A stretch of DNA of 64,000 nt from Desulfoferrobacter suflitae (GCF_022603395.1 NZ_JAIBKA010000015.1:1-64000), one strand, 5' to 3'. Shown: positions 20,187 through 31,617, counted from the first letter of the stretch. Made by a program: numbers and translations. The notes: generated from the sequence alone by a model not told the origin.

Positions 20187-21599
20187 TTAGATGTCAAAGT
20201 ACAGCATGAATTCATGGGGATGGGGTCGCATGCGGACCGCATCGACTTCATGCTGCGTCTTGTATTCGATCCATTTTTCGATGACGTCTTCGGTGAACAC
20301 ATCCCCCTTGAGCAGAAATTCATGATCGTTCTTGAGAGCCGCCAGGGCCTCATCCAGGGACCCGGGAGTCGAGGGGACATTGGCCAGTTCTTCCGGGGTC
20401 ATGGCATAGATGTCGCGGTCCAGGGGTTCGCCCGGGTCGATGCGATTTTCGATGCCGTCGATGGCGGCCATCAACAGAGCACTGAAGGCAAGATAGCCGT
20501 TGCAGGACGGATCCGGGAAACGCACTTCCAGCCTCTTGTGCTTGGGCGAAGGCGAGTACATGGGAATGCGCACCGAAGCACTGCGATTGCGGCTGGAATA
20601 GGCAAGGTTCACAGGGGCTTCATAGCCCGGCACCAAACGCTTGTACGAATTGGTGGTGGGATTGGTTATGGCACAAATGGCAGGAGCATGTTTGAGAATT
20701 CCCCCGGCAGCGTGCAGAGCCATTTCGCTCAAGCCCGCATACTTGTCGCCGGCAAACAGAGGCTTCCCTTCCTTCCAGATACTGATGTGGATGTGCATCC
20801 CCGATCCGTTGTCGGCAAACAGGGGCTTGGGCATGAAGGTGACCGTCTTGCAGTTGCGCCGGGCCACATTTTTCACCACATATTTGTACCACTTGAGATT
20901 GTCGCCCATCCTGACCAGCGGAGCCGCCTTCATGTCGATTTCGGCCTGACCGGCCGTGGCCACTTCGTGGTGCTGCGCCTCTATTTGCAGGCCCACCTGC
21001 TGCATCACCATGACCATCTCGGTGCGCAGATCCTGCAAACTGTCGGTGGGAGGCACGGGAAAATAGCCTTCCTTGTGGCGTGGCTTGTAGGCCAAATTTG
21101 GATTTTCAATGCGGCCGCTGTTCCAAATGCCCTCCACCGAATCCAGAAAATAGAAGCCATATTGCGACGCCGTGTCAAAACGAACGTCGTCAAAAATGAA
21201 GAACTCCGCCTCAGGTCCGAAAAAAGCCTGGTCGCCGATCCCGGTGAATTTCAGGTAGGCTTCCGCCTTCTGGGCAATGTGCCGCGGATCGCGCGTGTAC
21301 TTCTCCTTGGTCACCGGATCCACGATGTTGCAGATCAACGTCAGCGTGGGCACCGCCATGAACGGGTCCATCACGGCGGTGACCGGATCCGGGATGATCA
21401 GCATGTCGCTGGCATTGATGGGCTGCCATCCGCGAATGCTGGAACCGTCAAATCCGTAACCATCCTCGAAAGAGCCCTCGTCGAGCTCGCTCATGGGAAC
21501 ACTGAAATGCTGCCAGGTTCCAATGAAATCCAAGAATTTAAAATCGACCATTTTGGCGCCCTGCTCCTGGGCAAAGGCAAGCACTTCTTTAGGCGTCAT
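20187..21599 (-). CDS. glnA: Glutamine synthetase type I (GlnA)
   Basis: A 470-residue protein; ATP-dependent amidation of glutamate to glutamine, a dodecamer in the cytoplasm. The family landmarks are present: DGSSIRGW near residue 50, [19 protein letters not shown], the ATP-site [34 protein letters not shown] and [13 protein letters not shown]. Tyr398 in DIYAMTPEE corresponds to the adenylylated tyrosine of type I-beta enzymes, so control by an adenylyltransferase is expected. Start at 21599 follows AAGGAGG. A sigma-54-type promoter lies 56-72 bases upstream. It is the last gene of the glnB-glnD-glnA group, which places the enzyme with its PII sensor and uridylyltransferase. Confidence 0.97.
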   Translation of the reverse strand: MTPKEVLAFAQEQGAKMVDFKFLDFIGTWQHFSVPMSELDEGSFEDGYGFDGSSIRGWQPINASDMLIIPDPVTAVMDPFMAVPTLTLICNIVDPVTKEKYTRDPRHIAQKAEAYLKFTGIGDQAFFGPEAEFFIFDDVRFDTASQYGFYFLDSVEGIWNSGRIENPNLAYKPRHKEGYFPVPPTDSLQDLRTEMVMVMQQVGLQIEAQHHEVATAGQAEIDMKAAPLVRMGDNLKWYKYVVKNVARRNCKTVTFMPKPLFADNGSGMHIHISIWKEGKPLFAGDKYAGLSEMALHAAGGILKHAPAICAITNPTTNSYKRLVPGYEAPVNLAYSSRNRSASVRIPMYSPSPKHKRLEVRFPDPSCNGYLAFSALLMAAIDGIENRIDPGEPLDRDIYAMTPEELANVPSTPGSLDEALAALKNDHEFLLKGDVFTEDVIEKWIEYKTQHEVDAVRMRPHPHEFMLYFDI

Positions 21600-21654
21600 G
21601 TGTATTCCTCCTTGACTGGTTGATAATGGCTTTCAAAGTGTCCTTTTCAGTTAA

Positions 21655-21671
21655 GGCAATTTGCTTGCCAA
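21655..21671 (-). promoter_or_regulatory. Sigma-54 (-24/-12) promoter of glnA
   Basis: Reading the minus strand from 21671, TTGGCAAGCAAATTGCC matches the consensus TGGCACG-N4-TTGCW with one change in each half. The GG (21669-21668) and GC (21657-21656) are in the invariant 12-base phase. Transcription would start near 21644, leaving a leader of about 45 bases before the glnA start at 21599. Confidence 0.75.
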
Positions 21672-22109
21672 AAGGGAATGATCTCAACAATATTTGCAGA
21701 ATGAGATCGGCTGCAGCCGTCGAGAGAATTTCGCCTGCTCCTTTTGAAGAAACAAATCCAAGCATATTCCAAAGGTTATTGAGAGTCGGGGCGAACGGAT
21801 GCGGTCCTCTCGATTGAACGGGAAGATTCGTGGCGCAACACTTTGGATCTGAGTTGCAGGTCACTGGGCTGAAATCCGGCACAAAACCGCTTCCCACATT
21901 TAACAAAAATGTACCGTCCACGGGAACAGGGCACAGGCTTTCCCTGCGCGCCGCTTCGCTCCATTCATCTAATAGCCATAAATACAGGAAGTTATGTGGT
22001 TTGTAGCCGCTCCACAAGGCGGGTACAAAAATGTAGCACTTGTCAGGACAGCCAAGTGCTTCACACGTGGCATCAATTTTCACGCCCCTCTGCCTGGCCG
22101 CACCATCGG
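21672..22109. other. Gap between glnD and glnA
   Basis: About 440 bases. An open frame on the minus strand runs through it and into the glnA start, but its composition (scattered Cys and Pro, no ribosome site) does not look like a protein. The region probably holds enhancer sites for the sigma-54 promoter of glnA; I could not identify a clear dyad for NtrC. Confidence 0.35.
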
Positions 22110-24710
22110 TCAGCCAATGGCCGCCAGGGCCGCCAGCAGTGTTTCGCGCACCGCCCGATGCGCTTCGGGCTCCTGCAGTTTGTTGCCGTACAGGTCAGTG
22201 ACATAAAAGACGTCGGCGACTTGCGCGCCGGGGGTTGAGATTTTGGCCAGTTGAATGGTGATGCCGAGCTCGAACAACGCATTGGTGATACTGTGCAGCA
22301 CTCCAGGGCGATCCCACGTATACACTTCGACAATGGTATAGAAATCCGATGCCTCTTCATCGATCACCACCCGGTCTTTTCGACGCGGAAGGCCTTTGGG
22401 CTGCAACAGAGACGGTTTGCGCCTGGCAGACAGCAGATGGTTGAGATGGGATCTCGAATCGAGGGCCCGGGTGAGATCATCGCGCACTTTGCGCCACAAC
22501 TCGTCGGCACGCAGAGGATCGGGGAGCCGCTCGACGATCAGGACATCCATGGCGATGCCTGTTTGCCGGGTGAAAATATCGGCCGAAAGGATGTTCAGGC
22601 CGCGCGCCCATAGAACTCCCGTTATGATGGCGAACAAACCGGGACGATCGCGCGTGGCAATGGTGATTTGCCACATTTCCCCTGCACTCCGGGCGGTGTG
22701 CATGGCGAGCAGAGAGCCGCTCAGTTCCTTTTCCAGATAGTAGTGCTGCACAATGGATTGAGGTTTCTGTGAAAGCAGATAGCGAAACGAAACCGTTTCC
22801 AGCCAGCGCAGGATTTCCTGCTTTTCAGGCTCTTCGACCACCAGGTCAAGGACTTCCTGCTGCACCTTGTGCGAGCGCTCCTGCAGATCGTCCCGTTGCC
22901 ATTCTCCGCGCCGCAGCTGGCGGTCCACTTTGACAAAAAGCTCCCTCAACAGGGAGGCCTTCCAGGTATTCCAGGCGCCCGACCCGGTTGCTCTGGAATC
23001 GGCGATGGTGAGCAGATAGAGCATGTTGAGGCGTTCTCTGTCGGCGATTTCGATGGCGCAGCGGAGAATTGGCTTTTCATCCATCAGATCGCGCTTCAGG
23101 GCGATTTCAACCAGAATGAGATGGTTCCTGATCAAGAAGCACAAAAGGTCCGCCTCTTGCGGGCTGAAGCCGAGCCTTTCGGCAATGGGACGAGCCATCT
23201 TCTCGCCCCGCAGAGCATGCCCTTTTCCCCCGCCTTTGCCGATATCGTGCAGCAGGGCCGCGGCGAACAGCACCCGACGGTGCGTCAGAGTCTGAAAGAT
23301 TTCCTGCAGGCCGAGCTTGAGCCCGGACTCTTCGGGTTGCTGCTCCATCTGGTGCAGTTCTCGAACCGTCCTCAACAGATGTTCATCGACGGTGTAGAGA
23401 TGATAGACATCGTGCTGCACACGATAGCGCACACCGGCAAATTCCGGCAGGAATGCATCGAGGAAGCGGGTCTCATGCATCACCTTGAGGACGCGGAACG
23501 CCTGTTTCGGGTCAAGCAGGATGTGGAAAAACTGGTCGAGCACCGCGGCGTCGGTACGGGCCGGATCGGTAAAAAACTCGAGATTTTCCCGGATCACCTG
23601 GCCCGCCTGATGATGGAAATGGGCATCCGACTGTGCGGCCTGCCAGAAGAATTGCATGAGCAGCCGGGGATCTTTCCTGATCCATTCGGGCTCCATGAAA
23701 TGAAGATGCAGGCCTTCCAGCATGAACGGTCCGGGCAAGACCCTTCTTCGCAAACGCAGGCTCAGCTTCTTTCGGTTGCTTTCCTCGAGCCGTTCGAGAA
23801 AGAATGAGGTGGTCCTGCGGATTCGCGCGGTGTGGCGATAGTAGAGCCGCATAAACGCCTCTACGGCGGACCCCTGGGAACCGTCCAGGAATCCCAGACG
23901 GGCGGACACCTGTTCCTGTTCGGGGAAGAGCAAATGGTCCTGGCGTCTTCCGGTCAGCTGATGCAACTGCAGCCGCACCCGCCAGAGAAAATCATAAGCC
24001 TGCTCCAGCCACAGCTCTTCATCCGACGTCAACCAGCCCTGCTCGACCATATCGGCAAAGCAGGAGCTATGCAGATAGACCATACCCGCCCAGCGAATGA
24101 TATGCAGGTCGCGCAGCCCACCGACACCTTCTTTGACATGCGGCTCCAGCAGATAAGAGCTCTCCCCGTATTGCAGCAGTCTTTTGCCACGATAATAGGC
24201 AAGATCCTGCAGGAACTTCCTGCGCCGTTGTTTGCCGAAATCGTGCAGGAAAGCCCTTCTCCAGTCGGCATACAGCGCATTGTCGCCTGCGATGAAGTGC
24301 GCCTCCAGGTAATTTGTGAGAATGGTGAAATCTTCCCGCACCATCTTCTTGACGGCAGACAGTGAAGCAGTTGCGTGTCCGACTTCAAAACCTCCATCCC
24401 ACAAGCCATAAACAAATTCCTGGATGATCTCTTCCAGTACTCGCGGCAGACGATTGCGATACAGGAATAATAAATCCAAGTCCGACGCATGACTGAGCTC
24501 ACCCCGGCCGAAACCGCCCACGGCGATCAAGGACCATCCGGCTTTGGATTTGACCTGTTCTTCAAAGGATCGCTTCAAGTTGTCGAGAAAGGATTCAGTG
24601 TACGTGCGCGCAGCCAGCAGTCCGGGAACATCAATGCGACACGTTTGCACAAAAGTTTGTCGGACTTCTTTGAGGCGCCTCAGGAGGGCTGGAAAACGTT
24701 TGGGCGACAT
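22110..24710 (-). CDS. glnD: [Protein-PII] uridylyltransferase / uridylyl-removing enzyme
   Basis: An 866-residue protein with the full GlnD layout. The nucleotidyltransferase domain has GGFGRGEL...SDLDLLFL (residues 65-83; Asp77 and Asp79 bind metal). A GlnD-specific helical linker follows, then an HD hydrolase domain (ALLHDIGKGG, His near 487), and two C-terminal ACT domains (TRDRPGLFAIITG and TWDRPGVLHSITN) that sense glutamine. It uridylylates PII when glutamine is low and deuridylylates it when high. It starts 57 bases after glnB on the same strand, so the two are very likely co-transcribed from the glnB promoter. Confidence 0.96.
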   Translation of the reverse strand: MSPKRFPALLRRLKEVRQTFVQTCRIDVPGLLAARTYTESFLDNLKRSFEEQVKSKAGWSLIAVGGFGRGELSHASDLDLLFLYRNRLPRVLEEIIQEFVYGLWDGGFEVGHATASLSAVKKMVREDFTILTNYLEAHFIAGDNALYADWRRAFLHDFGKQRRRKFLQDLAYYRGKRLLQYGESSYLLEPHVKEGVGGLRDLHIIRWAGMVYLHSSCFADMVEQGWLTSDEELWLEQAYDFLWRVRLQLHQLTGRRQDHLLFPEQEQVSARLGFLDGSQGSAVEAFMRLYYRHTARIRRTTSFFLERLEESNRKKLSLRLRRRVLPGPFMLEGLHLHFMEPEWIRKDPRLLMQFFWQAAQSDAHFHHQAGQVIRENLEFFTDPARTDAAVLDQFFHILLDPKQAFRVLKVMHETRFLDAFLPEFAGVRYRVQHDVYHLYTVDEHLLRTVRELHQMEQQPEESGLKLGLQEIFQTLTHRRVLFAAALLHDIGKGGGKGHALRGEKMARPIAERLGFSPQEADLLCFLIRNHLILVEIALKRDLMDEKPILRCAIEIADRERLNMLYLLTIADSRATGSGAWNTWKASLLRELFVKVDRQLRRGEWQRDDLQERSHKVQQEVLDLVVEEPEKQEILRWLETVSFRYLLSQKPQSIVQHYYLEKELSGSLLAMHTARSAGEMWQITIATRDRPGLFAIITGVLWARGLNILSADIFTRQTGIAMDVLIVERLPDPLRADELWRKVRDDLTRALDSRSHLNHLLSARRKPSLLQPKGLPRRKDRVVIDEEASDFYTIVEVYTWDRPGVLHSITNALFELGITIQLAKISTPGAQVADVFYVTDLYGNKLQEPEAHRAVRETLLAALAAIG

Positions 24711-24766
24711 GCCAATCTTTCCACAGGATACAGAACAATAAACACCACTTCGGGTACAGGGGCGAT

Positions 24767-25129
<363 letters not shown>

Positions 25130-25183
25130 TCAAAGGTCGTTGGTCATGGCCCGCCGCATTGATCGGCACCATCGAGCAATCAG

Positions 25184-25199
25184 AGCAAAATTCGTTCCA
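25184..25199 (-). promoter_or_regulatory. Sigma-54 (-24/-12) promoter of glnB-glnD
   Basis: On the minus strand from 25199, TGGAACGAATTTTGCT matches TGGCACG-N4-TTGCW with a single change (C to A). GG (25198-25197) and GC (25186-25185) are 12 bases apart as required. It lies between glnB and the NifA-like activator gene on the same strand. Confidence 0.75.
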
Positions 25200-25321
25200 G
25201 AAAAAGAAATCCCGTCGGCACATGCAGGAATGATGTTCGGCGAGCATTTTTGGACGATCTCCCGAAGGCGAAAACCGCGAGGTACGGAAACCTTCTTGTG
25301 CAGTGACAAGCGGGCAGGGGG

Positions 25322-26848
25322 TCACGCAGTGGGCTTGCTGCGAAAGCGCTTGGGATCGATGCCGTATTTTTGCACCTTGTACTGTATGATGCGCTTGGTG
25401 GTCCCGAGCAAGCGGGCCGCTTCCGATTGATTGCCGTGCACATCCTTGAGGGCATCCGTAATGAGATCCCGCTCAAAAGCACCCACCAGAACCTCGAGTT
25501 TGCCGCGGCTGATGTTCTGCTTGCCGACCGGCTTCATCTGCAGCGTTGGCGGCAGGTGCCAGGCTTCGATGGCTTCATCGCCGGCCAGCAGCACTGCGCG
25601 TTCGATGCAGTTTTCCAACTCGCGAACATTTCCCGGCCAGTGGTAAGACATGAGCATGTCAATGGCACTTGTCGATATTCTCTTCACGTTCTTGCGGAAA
25701 TCCTGTGCATACCGGGAAACGAAAAAGTCGGCCAGCAGAAGAATGTCCGGCCCACGTTCACGAAGTGGAGGCAAGAAAATGGGGAATACATTGAGGCGGT
25801 AATACAAATCCGATCGAAACGCCCCCGCAGCCACTTCCTGTTCCAAATTCTTGTTGCTCGCGGTGACCACCCGCACATCGACCTTCACCGTTCGGGACGA
25901 ACCGAGCGGTTGAAACTCTCTTTCCTGCAGGACCCGCAAAAGCTTTGCCTGAGCAACCGGGGAAAGCTCACCCACTTCGTCGAGAAAAATGGTGCCGCCC
26001 TGAGCCTCTTCAAAGCGGCCCCTCCTCCTTGTGATTGCACCCGAAAAGGCTCCCTTTTCGTGCCCAAAAAGCTCGCTTTCCAGCAGCGTGTCGGGCATGG
26101 CCGCGCAATTGACCTGCACCATGGGCCCTTTGGCTCTGCGGCTGTTTTCGTGGATGGCACGGGCGACCAGTTCCTTGCCGGTTCCCGTTTCCCCATGAAT
26201 CAGCACGGTGGTGTTGGTATCGGCCACTTGATCGATGAGCCGCAACACTTCATGAACCACTTTGGAGCGGCCGATTATATTGGTCTTGGGGCGTCTGGCT
26301 TCAGCCAGCATACGCCGCAAACGACGGTTTTCCTCCTCCACGGCACGAAAATGGACAATTTTCCCAAGCAGCTCCACAACGGCGCCAAGAATTTCCACTT
26401 CGCGCTCAATACTCTCCACCTGATGGGCCAGCTTATCCGCCGAAAGCACCCCGACAACGCGGCCCTGGTACAAAATGGGCACACACAAAAAGGCAAGCTC
26501 TGCGCGATTAAGAGACTTGCGGGCGCCCGTGCGGTCGAGAAAATGCGCTTCGTTGCTCAGATTGGCGATTCCCATAGGGCGGCCGGTTTGCGCCACCTTC
26601 CCCGTAATCCCCTCGCCCGGCTGATAGCAGACCCTGGCTGCCTCAACATCCACGCCGCGGGCAACGTCCAGCCATGCCTCTCCCGTATGCAGGTCGAGGA
26701 TGGAAATCATGCCACGTTCCATGCCCAACCAGGTGCTCAAAACATCAAGAATCTGCTGCAACTGGTCCTTGAGCTCGATGGCACGCGACAAAACCCGTGC
26801 CACCTCATGCAGGGCCCTAAGTTCCAGGTAGGTGAAATTTGCCGCCAT
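25322..26848 (-). CDS. NifA-like GAF-domain sigma-54 activator
   Basis: A 508-residue protein: N-terminal GAF domain (about residues 15-165), AAA+ domain (about 190-420; GETGTGKE near 218, GAFSGA near 265, LDEVGELS) and Fis-type helix-turn-helix ([25 protein letters not shown]). This is the NifA/NorR layout with no receiver domain, so a ligand or protein partner such as PII may act on the GAF domain. The sigma-54 loop reads GAFSGA, a common functional variant. Start at ATG 26848 keeps the usual short N-terminus of such proteins; no strong ribosome site supports it or any longer form. It lies directly upstream of glnB on the same strand and is the obvious candidate activator of the two sigma-54 promoters. 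Confidence 0.85.
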   Translation of the reverse strand: MAANFTYLELRALHEVARVLSRAIELKDQLQQILDVLSTWLGMERGMISILDLHTGEAWLDVARGVDVEAARVCYQPGEGITGKVAQTGRPMGIANLSNEAHFLDRTGARKSLNRAELAFLCVPILYQGRVVGVLSADKLAHQVESIEREVEILGAVVELLGKIVHFRAVEEENRRLRRMLAEARRPKTNIIGRSKVVHEVLRLIDQVADTNTTVLIHGETGTGKELVARAIHENSRRAKGPMVQVNCAAMPDTLLESELFGHEKGAFSGAITRRRGRFEEAQGGTIFLDEVGELSPVAQAKLLRVLQEREFQPLGSSRTVKVDVRVVTASNKNLEQEVAAGAFRSDLYYRLNVFPIFLPPLRERGPDILLLADFFVSRYAQDFRKNVKRISTSAIDMLMSYHWPGNVRELENCIERAVLLAGDEAIEAWHLPPTLQMKPVGKQNISRGKLEVLVGAFERDLITDALKDVHGNQSEAARLLGTTKRIIQYKVQKYGIDPKRFRSKPTA

Positions 26849-26952
26849 TATGAATCGACCGTTTGCTCTCCCAAAATTTTTCTTGCGCTCATATCGTATT
26901 ATCCCATGAAAGTCATGCAATTTCTGGCGGGATGATCTCCGCCGGCCCGGCA

Positions 26953-28524
26953 CTAACTCTGCCGGTGTTCCGGTCTGAGCAGATCATTGACGGTTTTAAC
27001 CGGATTGAAAGTGATGATCGGCACCTCGACACACAGGGTTATCCAATCCGCCATGGCCCCATTCCACAAACCGGGAAGTTCCAGTGCTTTCAGCTCACGA
27101 CCGCCGCTTGACTTGTGCGAAATAAACACAGCTTCGGGATTGGTGTGGCGCCTCAGGTCAAACGGCCGCCCCCGGTAGTCCAACATGCAACAGACCAAAT
27201 CGACCGGATTGAAATGGGTTGAAGAATTCCACAGGGATTCCTGTTGCGCCGTATCGAAATTGACCTGTGCCTTCTCGACAATCTGAATAGAGCAGGTGCC
27301 ATCCTTTTCTTTTACCCAGAACGGAGCACCCCCCGGTTCACCCACATTGCGCACCACACCGCAAACCCTGATGGGGCGGTTGAGCTTGGAAAACAGGAAA
27401 TGGTAGCGTTTGGACGACGGCCATTCGGCATATTCCGCGGGGAAATCGATGCGCAGGTCGTTTTTCACGAACCGCTCCGCATCCTTTTGCACCTCCTCGC
27501 CGGCATCATCCTTGAGGCGCTTCAGATGGGCATGGATCGATTTCTGCAATGCCACCAGTACACCACCCAGAACACGCTTCCAAAAATAGGTCGCCTCCTT
27601 GAGGCAATCCGGAACCACATTGTCGATATTCTTGATGTAAACCAGATATTCTTTCAACTCACTCAAATTCTCCAGAAGCGCTCCATGGCCGCCCGGTCTG
27701 AAGACCAGCCGCCCATTGTCATCGCGCAAGGGAGTGTTGTTCAAATCAACAGCAATGGTATCCGTTGACGGCTTTTGAAATGAAAACTCGACCTTGAATC
27801 GAACATTGTATTGGCGTTCGTAGGAACTTTGAACCTTTCCCAGAAGCCTTTCAAAATTTTCCTGCTGCTCCGGTGAAATGGTAAAATGAAGTCGGCAGAT
27901 CCCCGCCGCATCCCGCACATATTGGCTTGCTTCGACAAGGTGTTCTTCGAAGGCGGTCCGGCTGCCGTTCGGATACCGATGAAACTGCAGCAGACCCTTG
28001 GCCATGGAGCCATAACGCAGTCCCGGTTCCCCCAGCACATAGCTGAGCACTTCCCTGAATTTGCCCCGCTCCAGTGACCGCTCGGCATCGAGGCCATCCC
28101 GCGCCATGATTTCTTTGAGGTCTTCCCAAAAAGCAAACCCGGGCAGGTTGTCCACGAACTGCTTGAACTGGATGCTGGTGGCATCCCCCTCCTGCGCCGC
28201 CCTGTCGATTTCTTCCCGGGTCGGTTCCTGCCCGGCCTGCATCACCTGGAAAAGGAACTTGAACATTCTTGTGGCAGCGCCCGAAGCGGGAACAAATTTC
28301 AGGAATCGCCCCGCCTCGGCGGCTTGCCGGTGAATTTCAAGATAGCGATCGGCGTGCTCCTGTTCAATCTTGACAATGCCGTCCCCCACGGTGCAGTTTC
28401 TCACAAGTTGCACGCTGAAAAGAGGTTTGCGGAAAATATCGAGTTGCTCCAGCACCTGCTCTTCCGATATTCCCAGCTCTTGCAGCTGGTTTCGATCCGC
28501 TTCGCTAAAATTCGATTCGGTCAT
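26953..28524 (-). CDS. DUF4301 family protein
   Basis: A 523-residue protein that I recognise as DUF4301 by its length and the [13 protein letters not shown] segment near residue 75, followed by [13 protein letters not shown] and the C-terminal [11 protein letters not shown]. The N-terminal ASGAATRM and PGGHGAL segments recall the loops of sugar-nucleotide transferases, which suggests a nucleotide-binding enzyme, but the reaction is unknown. Start at 28524 follows GGGAGGAGGA. The gene is 104 bases upstream of the NifA-like activator on the same strand and could be co-transcribed with it. Confidence 0.75.
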   Translation of the reverse strand: MTESNFSEADRNQLQELGISEEQVLEQLDIFRKPLFSVQLVRNCTVGDGIVKIEQEHADRYLEIHRQAAEAGRFLKFVPASGAATRMFKFLFQVMQAGQEPTREEIDRAAQEGDATSIQFKQFVDNLPGFAFWEDLKEIMARDGLDAERSLERGKFREVLSYVLGEPGLRYGSMAKGLLQFHRYPNGSRTAFEEHLVEASQYVRDAAGICRLHFTISPEQQENFERLLGKVQSSYERQYNVRFKVEFSFQKPSTDTIAVDLNNTPLRDDNGRLVFRPGGHGALLENLSELKEYLVYIKNIDNVVPDCLKEATYFWKRVLGGVLVALQKSIHAHLKRLKDDAGEEVQKDAERFVKNDLRIDFPAEYAEWPSSKRYHFLFSKLNRPIRVCGVVRNVGEPGGAPFWVKEKDGTCSIQIVEKAQVNFDTAQQESLWNSSTHFNPVDLVCCMLDYRGRPFDLRRHTNPEAVFISHKSSGGRELKALELPGLWNGAMADWITLCVEVPIITFNPVKTVNDLLRPEHRQS

Positions 28525-28938
28525 CTCTGGTCCTCCTCCCGCAAAAAAAATCGCCGCACCTGCAGCACTTCCCTGGACCTTGAGGATTGCCTCGGGTCTA
28601 TTTTGTCACATTAACCTTTGACTGTCATTCCCGCAATCTCCCAGCAGGCATCCAGGAGCTTGTCCGGGCATGGGAAAGCTTCCTGGCTCAAGCAAGAGAA
28701 TGTTTGCGGGCCGGCTTCCAGGCTGCCCCCGGAAGATCGATGCAGCGCGGGTTTGCCTGCCAAGACCGCCACATTGAGGATCGAAGGAAGGTTTTGCACT
28801 GAACCGGGAGGGATAATGGAGGGATAATGGAGACGGGGGCGCGTTTGCGTCTGCCGCGCCCCCCCGCAGAAGAATCCCCAAAGCGAGCGAATTTCAGGTT
28901 GGGCCATTGCCAACCTGAAGGAACGACCAAGGCAGTGT
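28525..28938. repeat. Intergenic region with TGTCATTCCCGC interspersed element
   Basis: About 410 bases without a supported gene. A TGTCATTCCCGC...GCATCCAGGAG element starts at 28621, the most complete of three similar elements in the window. A short tandem duplication, GGAGGGATAAT twice, lies at about 28807-28830. Several short open frames cross the region, but none has a ribosome site or protein-like composition. Confidence 0.4.
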
Positions 28939-29928
28939 CTAATTTTTCAAAAATTCCTGAATTTTGGCGTCCTTCTTCAGTTGCGCCGCATACTGTTTGA
29001 CTTCTTCACCCATTTTCTGCTGCTCGAGATAGCCCTTTATCTTGTCTTTGGCTTCGTCGAAAGTAACGGTGCCCGCCGGTTTCTTGTCGGTCACTTTGAT
29101 CAGGTGGTAGCCAAATTGGGTCTCGACAATATCGCTCACATCACCCACTTTCATGGCAAACGCCGCATCCTGAAAAGGTCCAACCATCTGGCCGCGCTGA
29201 AAAAAGTCAAGGTCTCCCCCTTTGGCACTGCTGGGGCAGTCGGAATATTCCTTGGCAAGACCGGCAAAATCTTCGCCTTTTTTCACTTTCTTTTGAACGT
29301 CCTGAATTTTCTGGCGGGCTTTGGCTTTGTCGGCCTCACTGGCATCGGGCTTCACATTAACCAGGATATGACTGGCGCGAACCCTTTCGGGGGTCTTGAA
29401 ATAATCGGGATTTTCATCGTAGAATTTTTTCATTTCCTGATCGGTAATTGTTGCCTTGGCGGCGAACTTTTTGTCCAGAAGCGCTTTTATGGCCAGTTCC
29501 TTTTCGAATTGAGAACGCAACCCGGCCTCGTTAAGACCCAGTTTTTCAATCATCTTGTTGAATTCTTCCTCACTTGGGAACCTCTGCTTGAGGGTGTTTA
29601 TGCGTTCATCAACCTCGCTCTTGCTTGCCTTGATACCTTCTTTCTGACTTTCCTGATACAGCAGTTCGCGATCGATGAGGCCATCGAGCACCCGCTGTTT
29701 AATTTCATTGAGTTGCTCCGGGTTGGGAGTCTGGCCCATCATGGCCATTTGCTGCTCGTAGCGTCCCACTTCCCTCTCAAAATCGCTGCGGGAAATAGCC
29801 GTACCATTCACCGTCGCAATCACATCCTTCTCTGTCGCCTCCTCCTTGGAGTGACTCACGGCCGCAAAAGACAGAGTGAGAAAGAATAACATTAGAAAAG
29901 CAGTGAATATCTTAGACTTCGAGATCAT
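28939..29928 (-). CDS. Periplasmic parvulin-type peptidyl-prolyl isomerase (SurA/PrsA-like)
   Basis: A 329-residue protein with signal peptide (about residues 1-26). An N-terminal SurA_N-type chaperone region (VNGTAISRSDFEREV...LIDRELLYQESQKEGI) is followed by one rotamase domain (about 183-285: RASHILV, GEDFAGLAKEYSDCPSSAKGGDL, GPFQDAAFAM, FGYHLIKV). It helps outer-membrane or exported proteins fold in the periplasm. Start at ATG 29928 follows AAAGGAGCTTGGC; further upstream codons would displace the signal peptide. It stands alone and is divergent from the HpnI-like gene. Confidence 0.9.
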   Translation of the reverse strand: MISKSKIFTAFLMLFFLTLSFAAVSHSKEEATEKDVIATVNGTAISRSDFEREVGRYEQQMAMMGQTPNPEQLNEIKQRVLDGLIDRELLYQESQKEGIKASKSEVDERINTLKQRFPSEEEFNKMIEKLGLNEAGLRSQFEKELAIKALLDKKFAAKATITDQEMKKFYDENPDYFKTPERVRASHILVNVKPDASEADKAKARQKIQDVQKKVKKGEDFAGLAKEYSDCPSSAKGGDLDFFQRGQMVGPFQDAAFAMKVGDVSDIVETQFGYHLIKVTDKKPAGTVTFDEAKDKIKGYLEQQKMGEEVKQYAAQLKKDAKIQEFLKN

Positions 29929-30217
29929 GCCAAGCTCCTTTGGTAGCTGTTTCGAGTGGCCCACGCAGGGTTCCCGACTTTCTGCGGAAGGAAGGTACCG
30001 GGGTGGGAAATCAAAAAAGTACAGTTCAACACCAAGTTCATTAATCAGCATCTATATATCAGTTAATTCTTAAGAGTCAATTGGAGTATTGCGGTTTGGG
30101 TCTGGGTTCGCCTGGTTTGACCTCATTTGCCGGGAATGCTAGTATCGCAGCGCACCAACCGATTTTTTTATTGCATCGGCTCTTTATTGGACGATCTTCC
30201 TTGACTGCGGGTTGATC

Positions 30218-31396
30218 ATGCTGCTGGTCCGGTCCCTTTTGACATTTTCAGTAACGGCTTTGCTGGTGATCAGTTGCGCCATCTTCATCCTGGCTCATTG
30301 GGCAGCATGGCGGCAATACAGACGATTCCCATCGGAAAAATCACCAGAACCGCCGCCGGGCGTATCCATTCTCAAGCCGGTAGAAGGCGCCAACGAAACC
30401 ACCTACGAAGCCTTCGCCTCATTCTGTCGTATCGCCTATGCCGGCCGCATCGAGCTTCTGGTGGGGACAATCCGGCCGGATGACGCCATCACGACTGTGG
30501 TTGATCGACTCCGCAAGGATTATCCAGAATGCGACATCCGGCTGTATTTCGCCGAACTTCGAGGAACCAATCGGAAGACAAGCATCATGGAGACTCTATG
30601 GCAAAAAGCTGCGGGCGATTACCTGTTCTTTTCCGACGCGGATGTGCTGGTGGCCCCGGACTATTTGCAGCAATTGCTACCTTTACTGACCAGACCCGGA
30701 GTGGGCTGCCTCACCTGCCTTCCGCGCGGGATTGGCGCCCACACGCTGGGTGGAAAACTGATCGCGCTGCATTACGACTTCAATTATCTGCCCCAGTGGA
30801 TGCTGGCCATGCGGACCACCGGTATCGACTGGGCCATCGGGCATACCATGGCCGTTCCCCGGGAAGTGCTTGGCGGGTTGGGAGGTTTTAGAGATTTTTT
30901 GAACCATTTGGCAGACGACTATGAGCTGGGGCATCGTGTCACCCGGCTGGGCCTGAAAGTTCTGGTTCCGCCCTATCTCATCGATTGTTTTATGCCCCGG
31001 GAATCGTTGCGTGCAGCCGTACGCCGACTGCAGCGGTGGAAACGAACCATGCGCCGTGCACGCGGACCGGCATTCCTGGGCAGCATCCTCACCTATCCGG
31101 TTTTTTGGGCCCTGTTGCTGGCTGTGCTGCAGCCTTTGTACTGGTGGTCGTGGGCGGCCCTGGCAGGAATCGTGGCAATTCGTTATGGATTGGCTTTCCA
31201 GTTGCAAACGTTCGTACGGCTGCCCGGGTGGAAGCGCAGCTGGTGGCTGCTGCCCCTCGTCGACATCATCGAGGGTATTACCTTTGTGGGAGCGTATACG
31301 GGCAAGACCATCTATTGGGCCGGCCGACGCTATCGACTGATGCCCGACGGCACCCTCGCCGCTGCATCCGAGAACCGCCACGGCAGTGACCTTTGA
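30218..31396 (+). CDS. hpnI: HpnI-like glycosyltransferase (GT21, ceramide-glucosyltransferase type)
   Basis: A 392-residue membrane protein. It has an N-terminal anchor (about 5-27) and a GT2/GT21 catalytic domain with VSILKPVEGANE, acceptor-site SDADV (near 140), DDYELGHRV (near 233) and the (Q/R)xxRW motif as RLQRW (near 270). Three C-terminal transmembrane helices follow. HpnI enzymes of this type add N-acetylglucosamine to bacteriohopanetetrol. An HpnJ-like enzyme is encoded at 47957-49417, which supports this, but no squalene-hopene cyclase or HpnK is in the window, so another lipid acceptor is possible. Start could be TTG 30212 or ATG 30218; neither has a clear ribosome site. Confidence 0.6.
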   Translation: MLLVRSLLTFSVTALLVISCAIFILAHWAAWRQYRRFPSEKSPEPPPGVSILKPVEGANETTYEAFASFCRIAYAGRIELLVGTIRPDDAITTVVDRLRKDYPECDIRLYFAELRGTNRKTSIMETLWQKAAGDYLFFSDADVLVAPDYLQQLLPLLTRPGVGCLTCLPRGIGAHTLGGKLIALHYDFNYLPQWMLAMRTTGIDWAIGHTMAVPREVLGGLGGFRDFLNHLADDYELGHRVTRLGLKVLVPPYLIDCFMPRESLRAAVRRLQRWKRTMRRARGPAFLGSILTYPVFWALLLAVLQPLYWWSWAALAGIVAIRYGLAFQLQTFVRLPGWKRSWWLLPLVDIIEGITFVGAYTGKTIYWAGRRYRLMPDGTLAAASENRHGSDL

Positions 31397-31617
31397 CCGT
31401 GCACCATAGCGTGGCATCTCGACCCCGCATCGGCTGCATTTAAGACTTGCTTTCATTTTTCTGTCTGTTTATAAGGGAAAGCCAACAGGCTCGTTGGGTT
31501 TCGTGTCTTAGAGCCCTTACGAAATCGGTCTTGTGCCTGAACTCGGCGGTTTCACAGCAGCTCTTCATAACGTCCCGACAAGCACCTTACATTCTGTTTG
31601 GAAAGGAGGGATGAAGA
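31397..31617. other. Leader region of the cold-shock gene
   Basis: 221 bases between the glycosyltransferase stop and the cold-shock start. Long leaders are usual for csp genes and can fold in a temperature-dependent way. I see a strong ribosome site (GGAAAGGAGGG, about 31600-31610) but no clear stem that I can assign. Confidence 0.3.

Noticed and set aside
20214-21623. A 469-codon open frame on the plus strand across glnA
   Set aside because: Complement of an unmistakable glutamine synthetase; high GC makes long antisense frames common.
21589-22083. A 164-codon minus-strand frame between glnD and glnA
   Set aside because: No ribosome site, scattered Cys and Pro, and it runs over the sigma-54 promoter and into the glnA start.
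25370-26935. A 521-codon open frame opposite the NifA-like activator
   Set aside because: Antisense to a conserved GAF-AAA-HTH protein and without a ribosome site.
30218-31396. Plain ceramide glucosyltransferase
   Set aside because: The GT21 motifs fit, but the nearby HpnJ-like gene makes an HpnI role more likely; the acceptor remains open.
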